Source of the DNA: Nocardia coubleae NBRC 108252
GTDB lineage: Bacteria > Actinomycetota > Actinomycetes > Mycobacteriales > Mycobacteriaceae
Assembly (NCBI RefSeq): GCF_001612805.1
Contig: NZ_BDBD01000016.1
Span: forward strand, 62,001-126,000
DNA length: 64,000 bases
Direction of reading: 5' to 3'
Shown here: piece after piece, positions 47,351 through 56,689 of the stretch
How the letters are laid out: every line of letters begins with the position of its first letter
How positions within the stretch are numbered: position 1 is the first letter of the stretch
Position numbers and translations under genes: made by a program
The notes under the pieces: model-generated
Told to the model about the DNA's origin: nothing
Database searches by the model: none
Seen by the model: only the letters and a program-made list of their open reading frames with translations

Positions 47351-49936
47351 TTAGATCTGGCCCGACGTGACAGGCAGGCGCGACTGCTGGCTCAGGAGCT
47401 GAGCGCAGCGCAGCAGGCCGAGGTGGCTGTAGGCCTGCGGGTGATTGCCGAGGGAGCGCTCGGCGACGGGGTCGTATTCCTCGCTGAGCAGACCGGTCGG
47501 GCCGGCCGCGGCGACGAGCTGCGTGAACAACGCCTCGGCGTCGGAACGGCGACCGATCAGCAGGTACGCCTCGACCAGCCAGGCGGCGCACAGGTGGAAA
47601 CCGCCTTCACCGCCGGGCAGCCCGTCGTCGTGGTGGTAGCGGTAAACCGTCGCGCCGCTGCGCAATTCGGCCTCGGTGGCCACGACAGTCGCCGCGAAAC
47701 GCGGGTCGGCGGGGTCGATCAGGCCGCTGAGGCCGATGTGCAGGGTGGCCGCGTCCAGATCGGTGCCGTCGTAGGCCGCGGTGTAGGACTGCACCTCCTC
47801 GTTCCAGCCCTTGGCCTTCACCTCTTCGGCGATCGTGTCGCGCAGGGTCACCCATTCGGGATCGATGGCGCGATCGAAACGCTGAGCGAGGGTGAGCGCG
47901 CGGTCGACGGTGAGCCAGCCCATCACCTTCGAGTACACGTGGTGCCGCGGGTTGCCGCGGATCTCCCAGATGCCGTGGTCGGGTTCGGTCCAGCGCCGCT
48001 GCACCGCGGAGACCATGGCGTGCACCAGTTCCCAGTCGGCGTCGGGCAGAGCCTTGGCCGCGTCGGTGGCACCTTGGCGTTCCCGTTCCTGCGCAAGGGT
48101 GGTGATGAGGTCGACGATCGGGCCGAACACATCGAGCTGCACCTGCATATTGGCCGCGTTGCCCACGCGCACCGGCCGCGAACCGGCGTATCCGGGCAGC
48201 AGGTCGATGACGGCCTCGGGCGGCAGTGTCTCGCCGTAGATCGTGTACAGCGGGTGCAACCGCTCCGGGCCCGGCAGGGTGGCGAGCACCTTGTGCACCC
48301 AGTCCAGGAATTCCTCGGCCTCGGTGAGCGAGCCGAGCGTCACCAGTGCCTGCGCGGTGAGCGAGGCGTCGCGCAGCCAGCAGTAGCGGTAGTCCCAGTT
48401 GCGCACGCCGCCGATGTCCTCGGGCAGCGAGGTGGTCGCGGCGGCGAGGATCGATCCGGACGGGCGGTGCACGAGTCCGCGCAGGGTCAACGCCGAACGC
48501 TTCATCAGATCGGGCTTGAGCGGCGGCAGCTGCAGGCGGCTCGCCCACTCGGTCCAGTACCGCTCGGCCAGCTGGCGACGCTGCGACTCCGGCGTCATCG
48601 ACGGCGCGAGATCGGCAGTACCGCAGCGCAATTCGAGGACGACCGGCGCCACGGCCGGGTCGACCACGGCGCGCGCCTGCTCGCTGATGCCGTCGGAGGT
48701 GATCTCCCACTGCACGCCGGGGGAGCGGAGCACCATCGGATCGTTGGTGCCGCTCACCCGAAGCCCGTTGTGCACGGCCTCGATTCGGACCGGCACCTGC
48801 CCGAACTCCGGCCGCGGCGCGAAGTGCACGACGGCCTTGGCGGTGCCGGTGATGACGCGGGTCAGGTCGGTGCGGTTGGGGGTCACGTCGTGCGGCAGGT
48901 AGTCGGCCACTTGCAAACTGGCCCACCGGGTTTCGACGGTCATGGTGCCGTCGACATAGCGCTGCGACAGCGGCAGGCTCGGCCGCTCCGGTGCCACCGA
49001 GAAGTGACCGGCCGCCGACCCGCCGAGCAGGTGCGCGAACACCGCCGCCGAATCGGGTTCGGGATGGCAGAACCAGGTGACGGTGGCATCGGGGGTGAGC
49101 AGGGCGACCGAGCGCGGGCTGGCGAGCATGCTCAGCCGCTCGATACGCGGTGCGCTGGCACCGGCGAGCCAGGTACGCCGCTCCTCGACGAGGAAGGCCA
49201 GCGCGCGCGCCACGTCCTCGGTGGAGTCGACGCGCAGCTTGGCCAGGCTCTCGCCCTCGCCGACCTTGATGCCGACGTCGGGGCCCGACAGCACGCGGAA
49301 GGCCTTCTCGTCGGTGACGTCGTCGCCGAAGAACACTGCGGCCGAGGCACTTTCCTGGTGCCGGATGGTGTCGAGCGCGGTGCCCTTGTCGGTGGGGATC
49401 ACCGCGAGTTCGATCACCGCCTTGCCCTCGGTGACCTGCACGCCCACCCAGCACGCCGGGCCCTGCCGCGCGGCATTCAGTGCGCGCCTGCCGATTTCGG
49501 GGCTGGCGTTGCGCACGTGCAGTGCGGCGCTGGCCGGTTTCATCTCCACGGTGACGCCAGGGTTGTCGGCGGCGATCTCGGCGAAGGCGGCGTGGATCTC
49601 GGAGAGCAGTTGCTTGGCGTCGTTGTCGATGGCGTGCACGAAGCCGACATCGAACTCGGAGCCGTGACTACCGATCAGTTGCACCTCGACGGGGAGCCGC
49701 GACAGCGCGGCGAGGTCGCGCAGAGCTCGGCCGGAGATCACCGCTGCCGTCGTATTGGTCAGCCCCGCGAGCGCGCGTAGCGCACTCACCGATTCCCGTT
49801 GGGGAAACGCTTTCGACGGGTCGGACACGATCGGGGCGATTGTCCCGTCGTAGTCCGAGGCGACCAATAGCCGTGGCACTCGTGCGACCGACGCCAGTGC
49901 ACGGCGGACATCCAAGGGCAGTTCCTGTGCGCTCAC
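47351..49936 (-). CDS. Trehalose-6-phosphate phosphatase/GH15 trehalase fusion
   Basis: An 861-residue fusion. Residues 1-250 are an OtsB-type HAD phosphatase (DYDGTIAPI with nucleophile and second Asp, GDDVTDEKAF). Residues 265-855 are a GH15 glucoamylase/trehalase-like domain, with the conserved YRYCWLRDAS and an SEEYDP segment near the catalytic Glu. It would dephosphorylate trehalose-6-P and hydrolyse trehalose or a related glucoside in one chain. M. tuberculosis OtsB1 is also a hydrolase fusion, but with a GH65 domain. Confidence 0.88.
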   Translation of the reverse strand: MSAQELPLDVRRALASVARVPRLLVASDYDGTIAPIVSDPSKAFPQRESVSALRALAGLTNTTAAVISGRALRDLAALSRLPVEVQLIGSHGSEFDVGFVHAIDNDAKQLLSEIHAAFAEIAADNPGVTVEMKPASAALHVRNASPEIGRRALNAARQGPACWVGVQVTEGKAVIELAVIPTDKGTALDTIRHQESASAAVFFGDDVTDEKAFRVLSGPDVGIKVGEGESLAKLRVDSTEDVARALAFLVEERRTWLAGASAPRIERLSMLASPRSVALLTPDATVTWFCHPEPDSAAVFAHLLGGSAAGHFSVAPERPSLPLSQRYVDGTMTVETRWASLQVADYLPHDVTPNRTDLTRVITGTAKAVVHFAPRPEFGQVPVRIEAVHNGLRVSGTNDPMVLRSPGVQWEITSDGISEQARAVVDPAVAPVVLELRCGTADLAPSMTPESQRRQLAERYWTEWASRLQLPPLKPDLMKRSALTLRGLVHRPSGSILAAATTSLPEDIGGVRNWDYRYCWLRDASLTAQALVTLGSLTEAEEFLDWVHKVLATLPGPERLHPLYTIYGETLPPEAVIDLLPGYAGSRPVRVGNAANMQVQLDVFGPIVDLITTLAQERERQGATDAAKALPDADWELVHAMVSAVQRRWTEPDHGIWEIRGNPRHHVYSKVMGWLTVDRALTLAQRFDRAIDPEWVTLRDTIAEEVKAKGWNEEVQSYTAAYDGTDLDAATLHIGLSGLIDPADPRFAATVVATEAELRSGATVYRYHHDDGLPGGEGGFHLCAAWLVEAYLLIGRRSDAEALFTQLVAAAGPTGLLSEEYDPVAERSLGNHPQAYSHLGLLRCAQLLSQQSRLPVTSGQI

Positions 49937-50111
49937 GCATCCAACCTAGTGATGGGAGGGGTGGATCAGGGGGCGCCAAAAACAATACTGGGTCAATTCT
50001 CGCGCGCGAGCGGCGCGGCGGGTTGTGCGCACGAGTGTCGTCCGGGTAGTCCGCGACCTCGCGGCTAATCCCGTCGGTCCTCGTCCGGCCGTACCGACGG
50101 GTAAGCAGGGA

Positions 50112-50726
50112 TTATCCGCGATCGCCCAGCAACAGATCGACGGTGAGCTCGAGGCGCTCGGTGACGTCGGTCGCAGAGGCGCGCCTGGTGAGCCAGGCCA
50201 CCAGATTCGACAGCCACACATCGGAGATCACGCGGGCGATGGCGAGCTGACGCTCGGTCGGTTCGCCGTCGGCGATGGCGCGGGCGAACACCCGGTCCAT
50301 CACCTTGCCCACGCGGTCCACTTCGGCGGCGGCGGAGGCGTCGGCGAACATGAAGGCACGCGTCATGGCTTCGGTGAGCAGCGGGTCGCGCTGCATCATC
50401 CGGGTGATCTGGGTGAGCAGGCCGTGCATGCGCTCGGACGGGCCGTCACCCGCCAGCGGCTTGCGCTTGCTCTCGAACTGCTCGAATTCCCTTGCCAGAG
50501 CGGACACCAGCAGGTGGACCTTGGACGGGAAGTAGCGGTAGAGGGTGCCGACGGCCACGTCGGCGCGTTCGGCGACCGCGCGCATCTGCACCGCGTCGTA
50601 GCCGCCCTTGGAGGCGAGCGCGAGGGTGGCGTCGAGGATGCGCTTGCGGCGTTCACGCTGCGCGGTGGAACTCAGCTCCTCTTCGGACAGCGTTGTCACG
50701 GTGGGCGTTGGTGCGGGACTGTCCAT
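50112..50726 (-). CDS. kstR: KstR, steroid catabolism repressor
   Basis: A 204-residue TetR regulator almost colinear with M. tuberculosis KstR (Rv3574): AQRERRKRILDATLALASKG, then MRAVAERADVAVGTLYRYFP (HTH) and a C-terminal ISDVWLSNLVAWLTRRASA nearly identical to it. It represses cholesterol catabolic genes until it binds a steroid-CoA ester. The ATG at 50726 is chosen; the frame is open far upstream. The KstR site at 50807 lies between it and fadE34. Confidence 0.95.
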   Translation of the reverse strand: MDSPAPTPTVTTLSEEELSSTAQRERRKRILDATLALASKGGYDAVQMRAVAERADVAVGTLYRYFPSKVHLLVSALAREFEQFESKRKPLAGDGPSERMHGLLTQITRMMQRDPLLTEAMTRAFMFADASAAAEVDRVGKVMDRVFARAIADGEPTERQLAIARVISDVWLSNLVAWLTRRASATDVTERLELTVDLLLGDRG

Positions 50727-50806
50727 CGTGGAAACCCTTTCGCTGAGTACGGCAGGAGAACATGGTTGCCGGTGAAGGTCTCTTGACTTACACCCACCCC
50801 GGATAT

Positions 50807-50820
50807 TAGAACATGTTCTA
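50807..50820. promoter_or_regulatory. KstR operator
   Basis: TAGAACATGTTCTA is a perfect 14-base palindrome that fits TnnAACnnGTTnnA exactly. It is 80 bases from the kstR start and 35 bases from the fadE34 start, so it can control both. Confidence 0.9.
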
Positions 50821-50855
50821 GGAGTGGGAGCCACGCCGGAAGGGCGGTTTTTCTT

Positions 50856-52955
50856 GTGACCATCGCCACCACTGACGAGCATAAAGCCGCCGCGGCCTCC
50901 CTGCGGAGCTGGGCGAGCTCGGCGGCGCCGATTGCAACAATGCGGGCGGGCGGTAGCTGGCGCGAGTGCTGGCCCGCACTTGCCGAGTTCGGGTTGTTCC
51001 AGGTAGCGCTCGACGACGATCACGGTGGACTCGGCGGCACCGTCGCCGACCTCGCCGTGCTGCTGGAACAGACGGCCGACGACCTGGTGAACGGTCCGGT
51101 GCTCGCCACCGCGCTGGCGGGTCTGGTCACCGGCGCGGCCGACGGGACGCCCTGTGGCGTCGCGCTGCCCGATGTGTCGTCGGGTGCGGCGACGGGTTCG
51201 GATGCCGAAGGCTGGAAGGTCAGCGGCACTTGGGAATTCGTCTACGGAGCCGATGCGGACACGCAGGTGCTCGTGCCTGCCGAGACCGCCGACGGCATCC
51301 GCTGGTTCGTGCTCACCGACGCGACGATCACGCCGCTGTCCGGCGGTGATCCGACGGTGCCGCTGGCCCGGGTGACCGCTGAGAGTGCCACCGCGGCACG
51401 GGGTTTCGCGCCGTCGTTCGACGTCACCGATCTGTTCGTCACCCTCGCGGCCGCCGAACTGGCCGGGCTGGCCGGCTGGTGCCTGCGCACGGCCGTCGAC
51501 TACGCCAAGGTGCGCGAGCAGTTCGGCAAGCCGATCGGCAGCTTCCAGGCGATCAAGCACCTGTGCGCCTGGATGCTGTGCCGCACCGAACTGATCCGCG
51601 CGGTCGCCGCCGATGCCGCCGACGCCTTCGACGCCGGTGGCAAGGAACTGCCGATCGCGGCCGCCGTCGCCGCGGCCTGCGCGCTCGACGCGGCTGTCGA
51701 CACCGCCAAGGACGCCATCCAGGTGCTCGGCGGCATCGGCTTCACCTGGGAACACGACGCGCACTTCTACCTGCGCCGGGCCAGTTCGCTGCGGCAGCTG
51801 CTCGGCGGTTCGGCGCGCTGGCGGGCCCGGGTCACCGAACTCACCCGCGACGGGCAGCGCAGGACCACCGGCGCCGAGCGCGTCCTCGGTGATGCCGAGG
51901 GCGACACCGCGTTGTCGGCCGAGATCGCCACCATCGCCGCGCTCCCGGCGGCCGAACGCCCGCGCGCACTGGCGGATGCGGGCCTGATCATGCCGCACTG
52001 GCCGAAACCCTATGGGCGAGGCGCGGATCCGATGACCTGCCTACAGATCGCCGAACAGCTGCGCCGTGCCGAGGTGGAAACCCCCGACCTCGCGGTCGCG
52101 GGCTGGGCGGTGCCCACCCTGCTTCGCTTCGGTACCGAGGAGCAGATCGAGCGCTTCGTCTGGCCGACCCTGCACGGCGAGGTGATCTGGTGTCAGCTGT
52201 TCAGCGAGCCGGGCGCCGGGTCCGACCTGGCCGCCCTTCGTACGTCCGCCGAGCGGGTCGAGGGCGGCTGGGTGCTGCGCGGTCAGAAGGTGTGGACCTC
52301 GCTCGGATCCACCGCGAACTGGGGCATCTGCCTGGCCCGCACCGATCCGTCCGCGCCCAAGCACCGCGGTATCAGCTATTTCCTCGTCGACATGCGCGCC
52401 GCGGGCGTGCAGGTGCGCCCACTGGTGCAGATCACCGGCGAGGAGAAGTTCAGCGAGGTGTTCCTCGACGACGTGTTCGTGCCCGACAACTGCCTGGTCG
52501 GCGCGCTGAACAACGGCTGGAAGATCGCCCGCGCCACCCTGTCGGCCGAGCGGGTCGCCATGGGCGGCGGCGGGATCGGTGGTGCGCTGGAAGCGCTGCT
52601 CGCCGGTTTCCCGCCCGGTGGTTGGGGAACAGAACTGCGCGAGGATCATTTCGGCGCCCTGATCACCACCTCGATTGCTGGAACTTTGCTGGATCAGCGG
52701 ATCGCGGCGGCCACCGTGGCCGGAGCCGATGCGGGCGCCCAGGCGGCCGTCCGCAAACTCGTCGGCGTCCGGTACCGGCAGGAGCTCGCGGAATATGCAC
52801 TGGAACTTTCCGGCCGGGAAGGTTCCCTGGATAGCGACGTTCTGAAAGAATTCTTGCTCACACGCTGTCTCTCCATCGCGGGCGGTACCGAGCAGATCCT
52901 GTTGACCGTGGCGGCCGAACGGATTCTCGGCATGCCGCGCGATGCGGACAGTTAG
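50856..52955 (+). CDS. fadE34: FadE34, double-length acyl-CoA dehydrogenase
   Basis: A 699-residue protein made of two fused acyl-CoA dehydrogenase halves (about 1-330 and 345-699), as in FadE34/ChsE3, which dehydrogenates a steroid side-chain CoA thioester. The second half has the substrate/FAD loop FSEPGAGSDLAAL and TSLGSTANWGI. The C-terminal TRCLSIAGGTEQILL is conserved. The GTG at 50856 is the first codon after the KstR operator; GAAGGG lies 12 bases before it. Confidence 0.92.
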   Translation: MTIATTDEHKAAAASLRSWASSAAPIATMRAGGSWRECWPALAEFGLFQVALDDDHGGLGGTVADLAVLLEQTADDLVNGPVLATALAGLVTGAADGTPCGVALPDVSSGAATGSDAEGWKVSGTWEFVYGADADTQVLVPAETADGIRWFVLTDATITPLSGGDPTVPLARVTAESATAARGFAPSFDVTDLFVTLAAAELAGLAGWCLRTAVDYAKVREQFGKPIGSFQAIKHLCAWMLCRTELIRAVAADAADAFDAGGKELPIAAAVAAACALDAAVDTAKDAIQVLGGIGFTWEHDAHFYLRRASSLRQLLGGSARWRARVTELTRDGQRRTTGAERVLGDAEGDTALSAEIATIAALPAAERPRALADAGLIMPHWPKPYGRGADPMTCLQIAEQLRRAEVETPDLAVAGWAVPTLLRFGTEEQIERFVWPTLHGEVIWCQLFSEPGAGSDLAALRTSAERVEGGWVLRGQKVWTSLGSTANWGICLARTDPSAPKHRGISYFLVDMRAAGVQVRPLVQITGEEKFSEVFLDDVFVPDNCLVGALNNGWKIARATLSAERVAMGGGGIGGALEALLAGFPPGGWGTELREDHFGALITTSIAGTLLDQRIAAATVAGADAGAQAAVRKLVGVRYRQELAEYALELSGREGSLDSDVLKEFLLTRCLSIAGGTEQILLTVAAERILGMPRDADS

Positions 52956-52971
52956 CTCGAAGGAGGACGCC

Positions 52972-54036
52972 GTGGATTTCACCCGCGACGAAAGTGCCGA
53001 TGCCGTAGCCGAGGTTGTCGTGAGCCTGCTCGAACGTGAGCCCGCCCGCGACATGGAATTGTGGCCGAGTCTCATCGATTCGGGCCTGCTCGCGGTCCCC
53101 GTGCCCGAGCGGTTCGGCGGTGACGGAATGGGCTTGCCCGAGGTGGCGGCCCTGCTGATGGAACTGGCCACCGATGCGGCGGCGGTTCCGGCACTGCCGA
53201 CCTTCGGGTTCGGTGTGCTTCCGCTGTTGCCGGTGCTACCCGATCACCTGGGCGAACGTGTGCTCGCCGAGATCGGCAAGGGCACCGTGCTCACGGCCGC
53301 GCTCAACGAGCCGGGCGCGCCGTTCACCACCGCACCGACGACAAAAGCCGTGCGCGACGGTGACACCGTGCGCGTCACGGGCCGCAAGACCGGCGTGCTC
53401 TACGCCGAACAGGCGCGCTGGATTCTGGTGCCGACCGATGCCGGGGTCGCCCTGATCGACGGGGTCGCCCCGGGCCTCGAGGTGATCCCGGTGACCGGTT
53501 CGGCGGGCGTTCCCGAGGCCTCGCTCGTCCTCGACGAGGTGGAGATCCCCGCCGACCAGCTCCTGCCCGACGCATTGCCCGGCCTGCACCGCTATGCCGT
53601 CGCCTGCCTCGGCGCGGTGGCCGACGGCCTGCTCAAGGGCGCTGTCACCCTGACCGCCGAACACGTGCGGACCAGGGAGCAGTTCGGCAGGCCGCTGGCG
53701 GAGTTCCAGGCGGTCGCCCAGCAGATCGCCGACCTGTACGTGGTGTCGCGCACCCTGCACGTGGCCGCCGAGTCGGCGTGCTGGGCACTGGCGCAGAACG
53801 ACGCCTCGCCCGAGCATCAGGACCGCATCGACGAAGACCTCGCCGTGCTCGCGTACTGGGCGGCGGCCGAGGTGCCGCGCGCCATGCAGCAGTGCCATCA
53901 CCTGCACGGGGGGCTCGGTGTCGACATCACCCACCCGATGCACCGCTATTACTCACAGGCCAAGGATCTCGCGCGGCTGCTCGGCGGCGCGGATCTGCGG
54001 CTCGACCTCCTGGGAGCCAGATGTTCATCGATCTGA
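52972..54036 (+). CDS. fadE28: FadE28 (ChsE1), steroid acyl-CoA dehydrogenase subunit
   Basis: A 354-residue subunit of the heteromeric dehydrogenase acting on the 3-carbon-propionyl steroid side chain. It ends in GLGVDITHPMHRYYSQAK. The GTG at 52972 follows AAGGAGGA, the best ribosome site in the cluster; an earlier in-frame start would overlap fadE34. Its 3' end overlaps fadE29 by 16 bases. Confidence 0.88.
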   Translation: MDFTRDESADAVAEVVVSLLEREPARDMELWPSLIDSGLLAVPVPERFGGDGMGLPEVAALLMELATDAAAVPALPTFGFGVLPLLPVLPDHLGERVLAEIGKGTVLTAALNEPGAPFTTAPTTKAVRDGDTVRVTGRKTGVLYAEQARWILVPTDAGVALIDGVAPGLEVIPVTGSAGVPEASLVLDEVEIPADQLLPDALPGLHRYAVACLGAVADGLLKGAVTLTAEHVRTREQFGRPLAEFQAVAQQIADLYVVSRTLHVAAESACWALAQNDASPEHQDRIDEDLAVLAYWAAAEVPRAMQQCHHLHGGLGVDITHPMHRYYSQAKDLARLLGGADLRLDLLGARCSSI

Positions 54037-55184
54037 CCGCCGAGCAGCGGCGGTTGCGCGAGGAATTGCGTTCCTATTTCGCCGATCTCGTCACGCCCGA
54101 AGAACACGCCGAGATGGCGATCAATCGGCACGGCGACGCCTACCGCGAGGTGGTTCGCCGGATGGGCCGCGACGGCTGGCTCGGTGTCGGCTGGCCGAAG
54201 GAGTTCGGTGGGCAGGGTTTCGGCCCGATGGAACAGCAGATCTTCTTCAACGAGGCGGTGCGCGCCGATGTGCCGTTGCCGCTGGTGACCTTGCTGACCG
54301 TCGGCCCGACGCTGCAGAAGTACGGCACCGATGCGCAGAAGAAGAAGTTCCTGCCCGGAATCCTTTCCGGCGACATCCATTTCGCCATCGGCTACTCCGA
54401 GCCGTCGGCGGGCACCGACCTGGCCGCGCTGCGCACCACCGCAGTGCGTGACAGCGACGGCGACTGGATCGTCAACGGACAGAAGATCTTCACCACCGGC
54501 GCCCACGAGGCCGACTACGTGTGGCTGGCCTGCCGCACCGGCACGGTCGAATCCCGCCACCGCGGCATCACGATCCTCATCGTCGATACCAAGGACCCCG
54601 GCTATTCGTGGACGCCGATCATCACCTGCGACGGCGCCCACCACACCAACGCCACCTACTTCGACGACGTGCGGGTGCCCGCCGACATGCTGGTCGGCGA
54701 GGAGAACCGGGGCTGGCGGCTGATCACCACCCAGCTCAACCACGAGCGGGTGAGCCTCGGCCCGTCGGGCAAGATCGAACAGCTCTACGACCGCCTGCGT
54801 GACTGGTCGGCGGCGCGCGAACTGCTCACCCGGCCGGATGTGCGCCGCGTGCTCGCCAGGGTGCGAACCATGGTGCGGCTCAACGAATTGCTGAACTGGC
54901 AGGTCGCCGCCGCCGACCCCGCCGCCGCGCAGAACACCGTCATCGCCGATGCCTCGGCGACCAAGGTGTTCTCCACCGAGGCGTTGCAGGAGGCCGGTCG
55001 GCTGGTGGAGGAGGTCGTCGGCCGCTACGGCGACCCCGCCGATCCCGACACGGCCGAGCTGCTGGCCTGGCTCGACCGGCGGACCAAACAGAACCTCGTC
55101 GTCACCTTCGGTGGCGGCGTCAACGAGATCATGCGCGAACTGGTGGCCTCGGCCGGCCTGGAACTGCCGCGCGTGCCCCGATGA
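54021..55184 (+). CDS. fadE29: FadE29 (ChsE2), steroid acyl-CoA dehydrogenase subunit
   Basis: A 387-residue protein, the same length as M. tuberculosis FadE29. It has the FAD/substrate loop YSEPSAGTDLAAL and the C-terminal FGGGVNEIMRELVA. It pairs with FadE28 as an alpha2beta2 enzyme in the known system. The ATG at 54021 is chosen by length and by its MFIDLTAEQ start. Confidence 0.93.
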   Translation: MFIDLTAEQRRLREELRSYFADLVTPEEHAEMAINRHGDAYREVVRRMGRDGWLGVGWPKEFGGQGFGPMEQQIFFNEAVRADVPLPLVTLLTVGPTLQKYGTDAQKKKFLPGILSGDIHFAIGYSEPSAGTDLAALRTTAVRDSDGDWIVNGQKIFTTGAHEADYVWLACRTGTVESRHRGITILIVDTKDPGYSWTPIITCDGAHHTNATYFDDVRVPADMLVGEENRGWRLITTQLNHERVSLGPSGKIEQLYDRLRDWSAARELLTRPDVRRVLARVRTMVRLNELLNWQVAAADPAAAQNTVIADASATKVFSTEALQEAGRLVEEVVGRYGDPADPDTAELLAWLDRRTKQNLVVTFGGGVNEIMRELVASAGLELPRVPR

Positions 55185-56167
55185 ACCAGGAGCGGCGTGT
55201 GCCGGAAACTGCTGTGCCCGAGGATATCCAGGCGGGCCTGACCGCGCTGGTCGCGGCGGGGGAGAGCGCTCCCCGCGTCGGCCGCGACCCGGTGAACCAG
55301 CCGATGATCCACAACTGGGTGGAGGCCATCGGCGACACCAACCCGATCTATGTCGACGAGGCCGCCGCCAAGGCCGCCGGCCACCCCGGCATCGTCGCCC
55401 CGCCCGCCATGGCGCAGGTCTGGACGATGACCGGTCTGCACGGCGAGCGCGCCGCCGACGATCCCATCGGCCGCGTCAACGAACTGCTCGACGCGGCGGG
55501 CTACACCTCCGTCGTCGGCACCAACTGCGAGCAGACCTACCACCGGTACCTGCGTCGGGGTGAGGAAGTGACGGTCACCAGCCGTCTCTCGGAGTTCAAG
55601 GGGCCCAAGCGAACCGGCCTCGGCGACGGCTGGTTCCTCACCTTCACCACCACCTGGACGGTCGGTGACGAGGTGGTCACCGAGATGCTGTTCCGGATCC
55701 TCAAGTACGCACCGGCCGCCCACTCGCCTGCCGATGCCGCCGCCACCTCGACGGACGCGGTCGAGGTCGCGCCCGCCGAGCGGGTGGGTCCGGTGATCTC
55801 CCGCGACACCGAGTTCTTCTGGGCTGGAACGCAAGCCGGTGAACTGCGCATCCAGCGTCTGCCCGACGGCACGCTGCGGCACCCGCCGATTCCGGCGCTG
55901 TGGCAGGACAAGGCCGAGCCGACCGATTACGTCGTCGCCGCTGGCACCGGCACGGTGTTCAGCTTCGTCGTGCACCACGCGCCGAAGGTGCCCGGCCGGG
56001 AGCTACCGTTCGTGGTCGCGCTGGTCGAACTCGACGAAGGCGTGCGGATGCTCGGTGAACTGCGCGGCATCGACCCGGCCGAGGTCGCCATCGACCTGCC
56101 GGTGCGCGCGGCCTTCGAAAAGCTGGCCGACGGCACCGTGCTGCCGTATTGGCAGGCCGAGCGGTGA
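55181..56167 (+). CDS. chsH2: ChsH2, MaoC-DUF35 fusion
   Basis: A 328-residue protein: N-terminal MaoC-like hotdog (about 1-180) and C-terminal DUF35 OB-fold (about 205-325). With ChsH1 it hydrates the steroid side-chain enoyl-CoA; its DUF35 part then binds Ltp2. The zinc-ribbon cysteines usual in DUF35 are absent (RLPDGTLRHPPIPAL). ATGA overlap with fadE29. Confidence 0.92.
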   Translation: MNQERRVPETAVPEDIQAGLTALVAAGESAPRVGRDPVNQPMIHNWVEAIGDTNPIYVDEAAAKAAGHPGIVAPPAMAQVWTMTGLHGERAADDPIGRVNELLDAAGYTSVVGTNCEQTYHRYLRRGEEVTVTSRLSEFKGPKRTGLGDGWFLTFTTTWTVGDEVVTEMLFRILKYAPAAHSPADAAATSTDAVEVAPAERVGPVISRDTEFFWAGTQAGELRIQRLPDGTLRHPPIPALWQDKAEPTDYVVAAGTGTVFSFVVHHAPKVPGRELPFVVALVELDEGVRMLGELRGIDPAEVAIDLPVRAAFEKLADGTVLPYWQAER

Positions 56168-56266
56168 GCGCGGCACCTCCTCGCGCGTGATCCGCCCAAC
56201 CATCGCGGAACAGTGCGCGGGGTGCGCCGAGTCGACTCGCTCTGCCCGTCCGGAAAGGACCCGCTC

Positions 56267-56689
56267 GTGACAACCACCATCGATCCCGCCGCTCTCGCGG
56301 TGGGAACCACCCTGCCGGAGTTGGTGATCCATGCCGATCCCACCTTCGTGATCAGTACCGCCCTGGCCACCAGGGACTTCCAGGACGTGCACCACGACCG
56401 CGACAAGGCCGTGCAGCGCGGTTCCGACGACATCTTCGTCAACATCCTCACCGACACCGGCCTGGTGCAGCGTTTCGTCACCGACTGGGCCGGACCGCGC
56501 GCCCGGGTGAAGTCGATCGCGCTGCGTCTCGGGGTTCCGTTGTATGCCGGTGACACGCTGACCCTTTCGGGCACCGTCACCGACATCGACGACACCCTGA
56601 TCACCATCGACGTCCGTGGCCGCGACAGCCTCGGTGAGCACATCATCGCGACCTCGGTCATCGCCGTCCCCGATCTGGAGCCGAAATGA
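56267..56689 (+). CDS. chsH1: ChsH1, MaoC-like hydratase subunit
   Basis: A 140-residue hotdog protein carrying the catalytic pair region (TRDFQDVHHDRDKA). It forms the hydratase with ChsH2. The GTG at 56267 follows GGAAAGGA. A 99-base gap separates it from chsH2, longer than the ATGA joints elsewhere in the cluster, with no clear extra feature. ATGA overlap with ltp2. Confidence 0.92.
   Translation: MTTTIDPAALAVGTTLPELVIHADPTFVISTALATRDFQDVHHDRDKAVQRGSDDIFVNILTDTGLVQRFVTDWAGPRARVKSIALRLGVPLYAGDTLTLSGTVTDIDDTLITIDVRGRDSLGEHIIATSVIAVPDLEPK

Noticed and set aside
47423-49780. A 785-codon open frame on the plus strand opposite the otsB-GH15 gene.
   Set aside because: It is a mirror of the real gene in a high-GC genome: composition is Gly/Arg/Val/His-rich without recognisable domains, and the opposite strand has clear OtsB and GH15 motifs.
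50727-51998. Upstream extension of kstR through the region opposite fadE34.
   Set aside because: KstR homology begins at the ATG at 50726, and the extension crosses the operator and a gene on the other strand.
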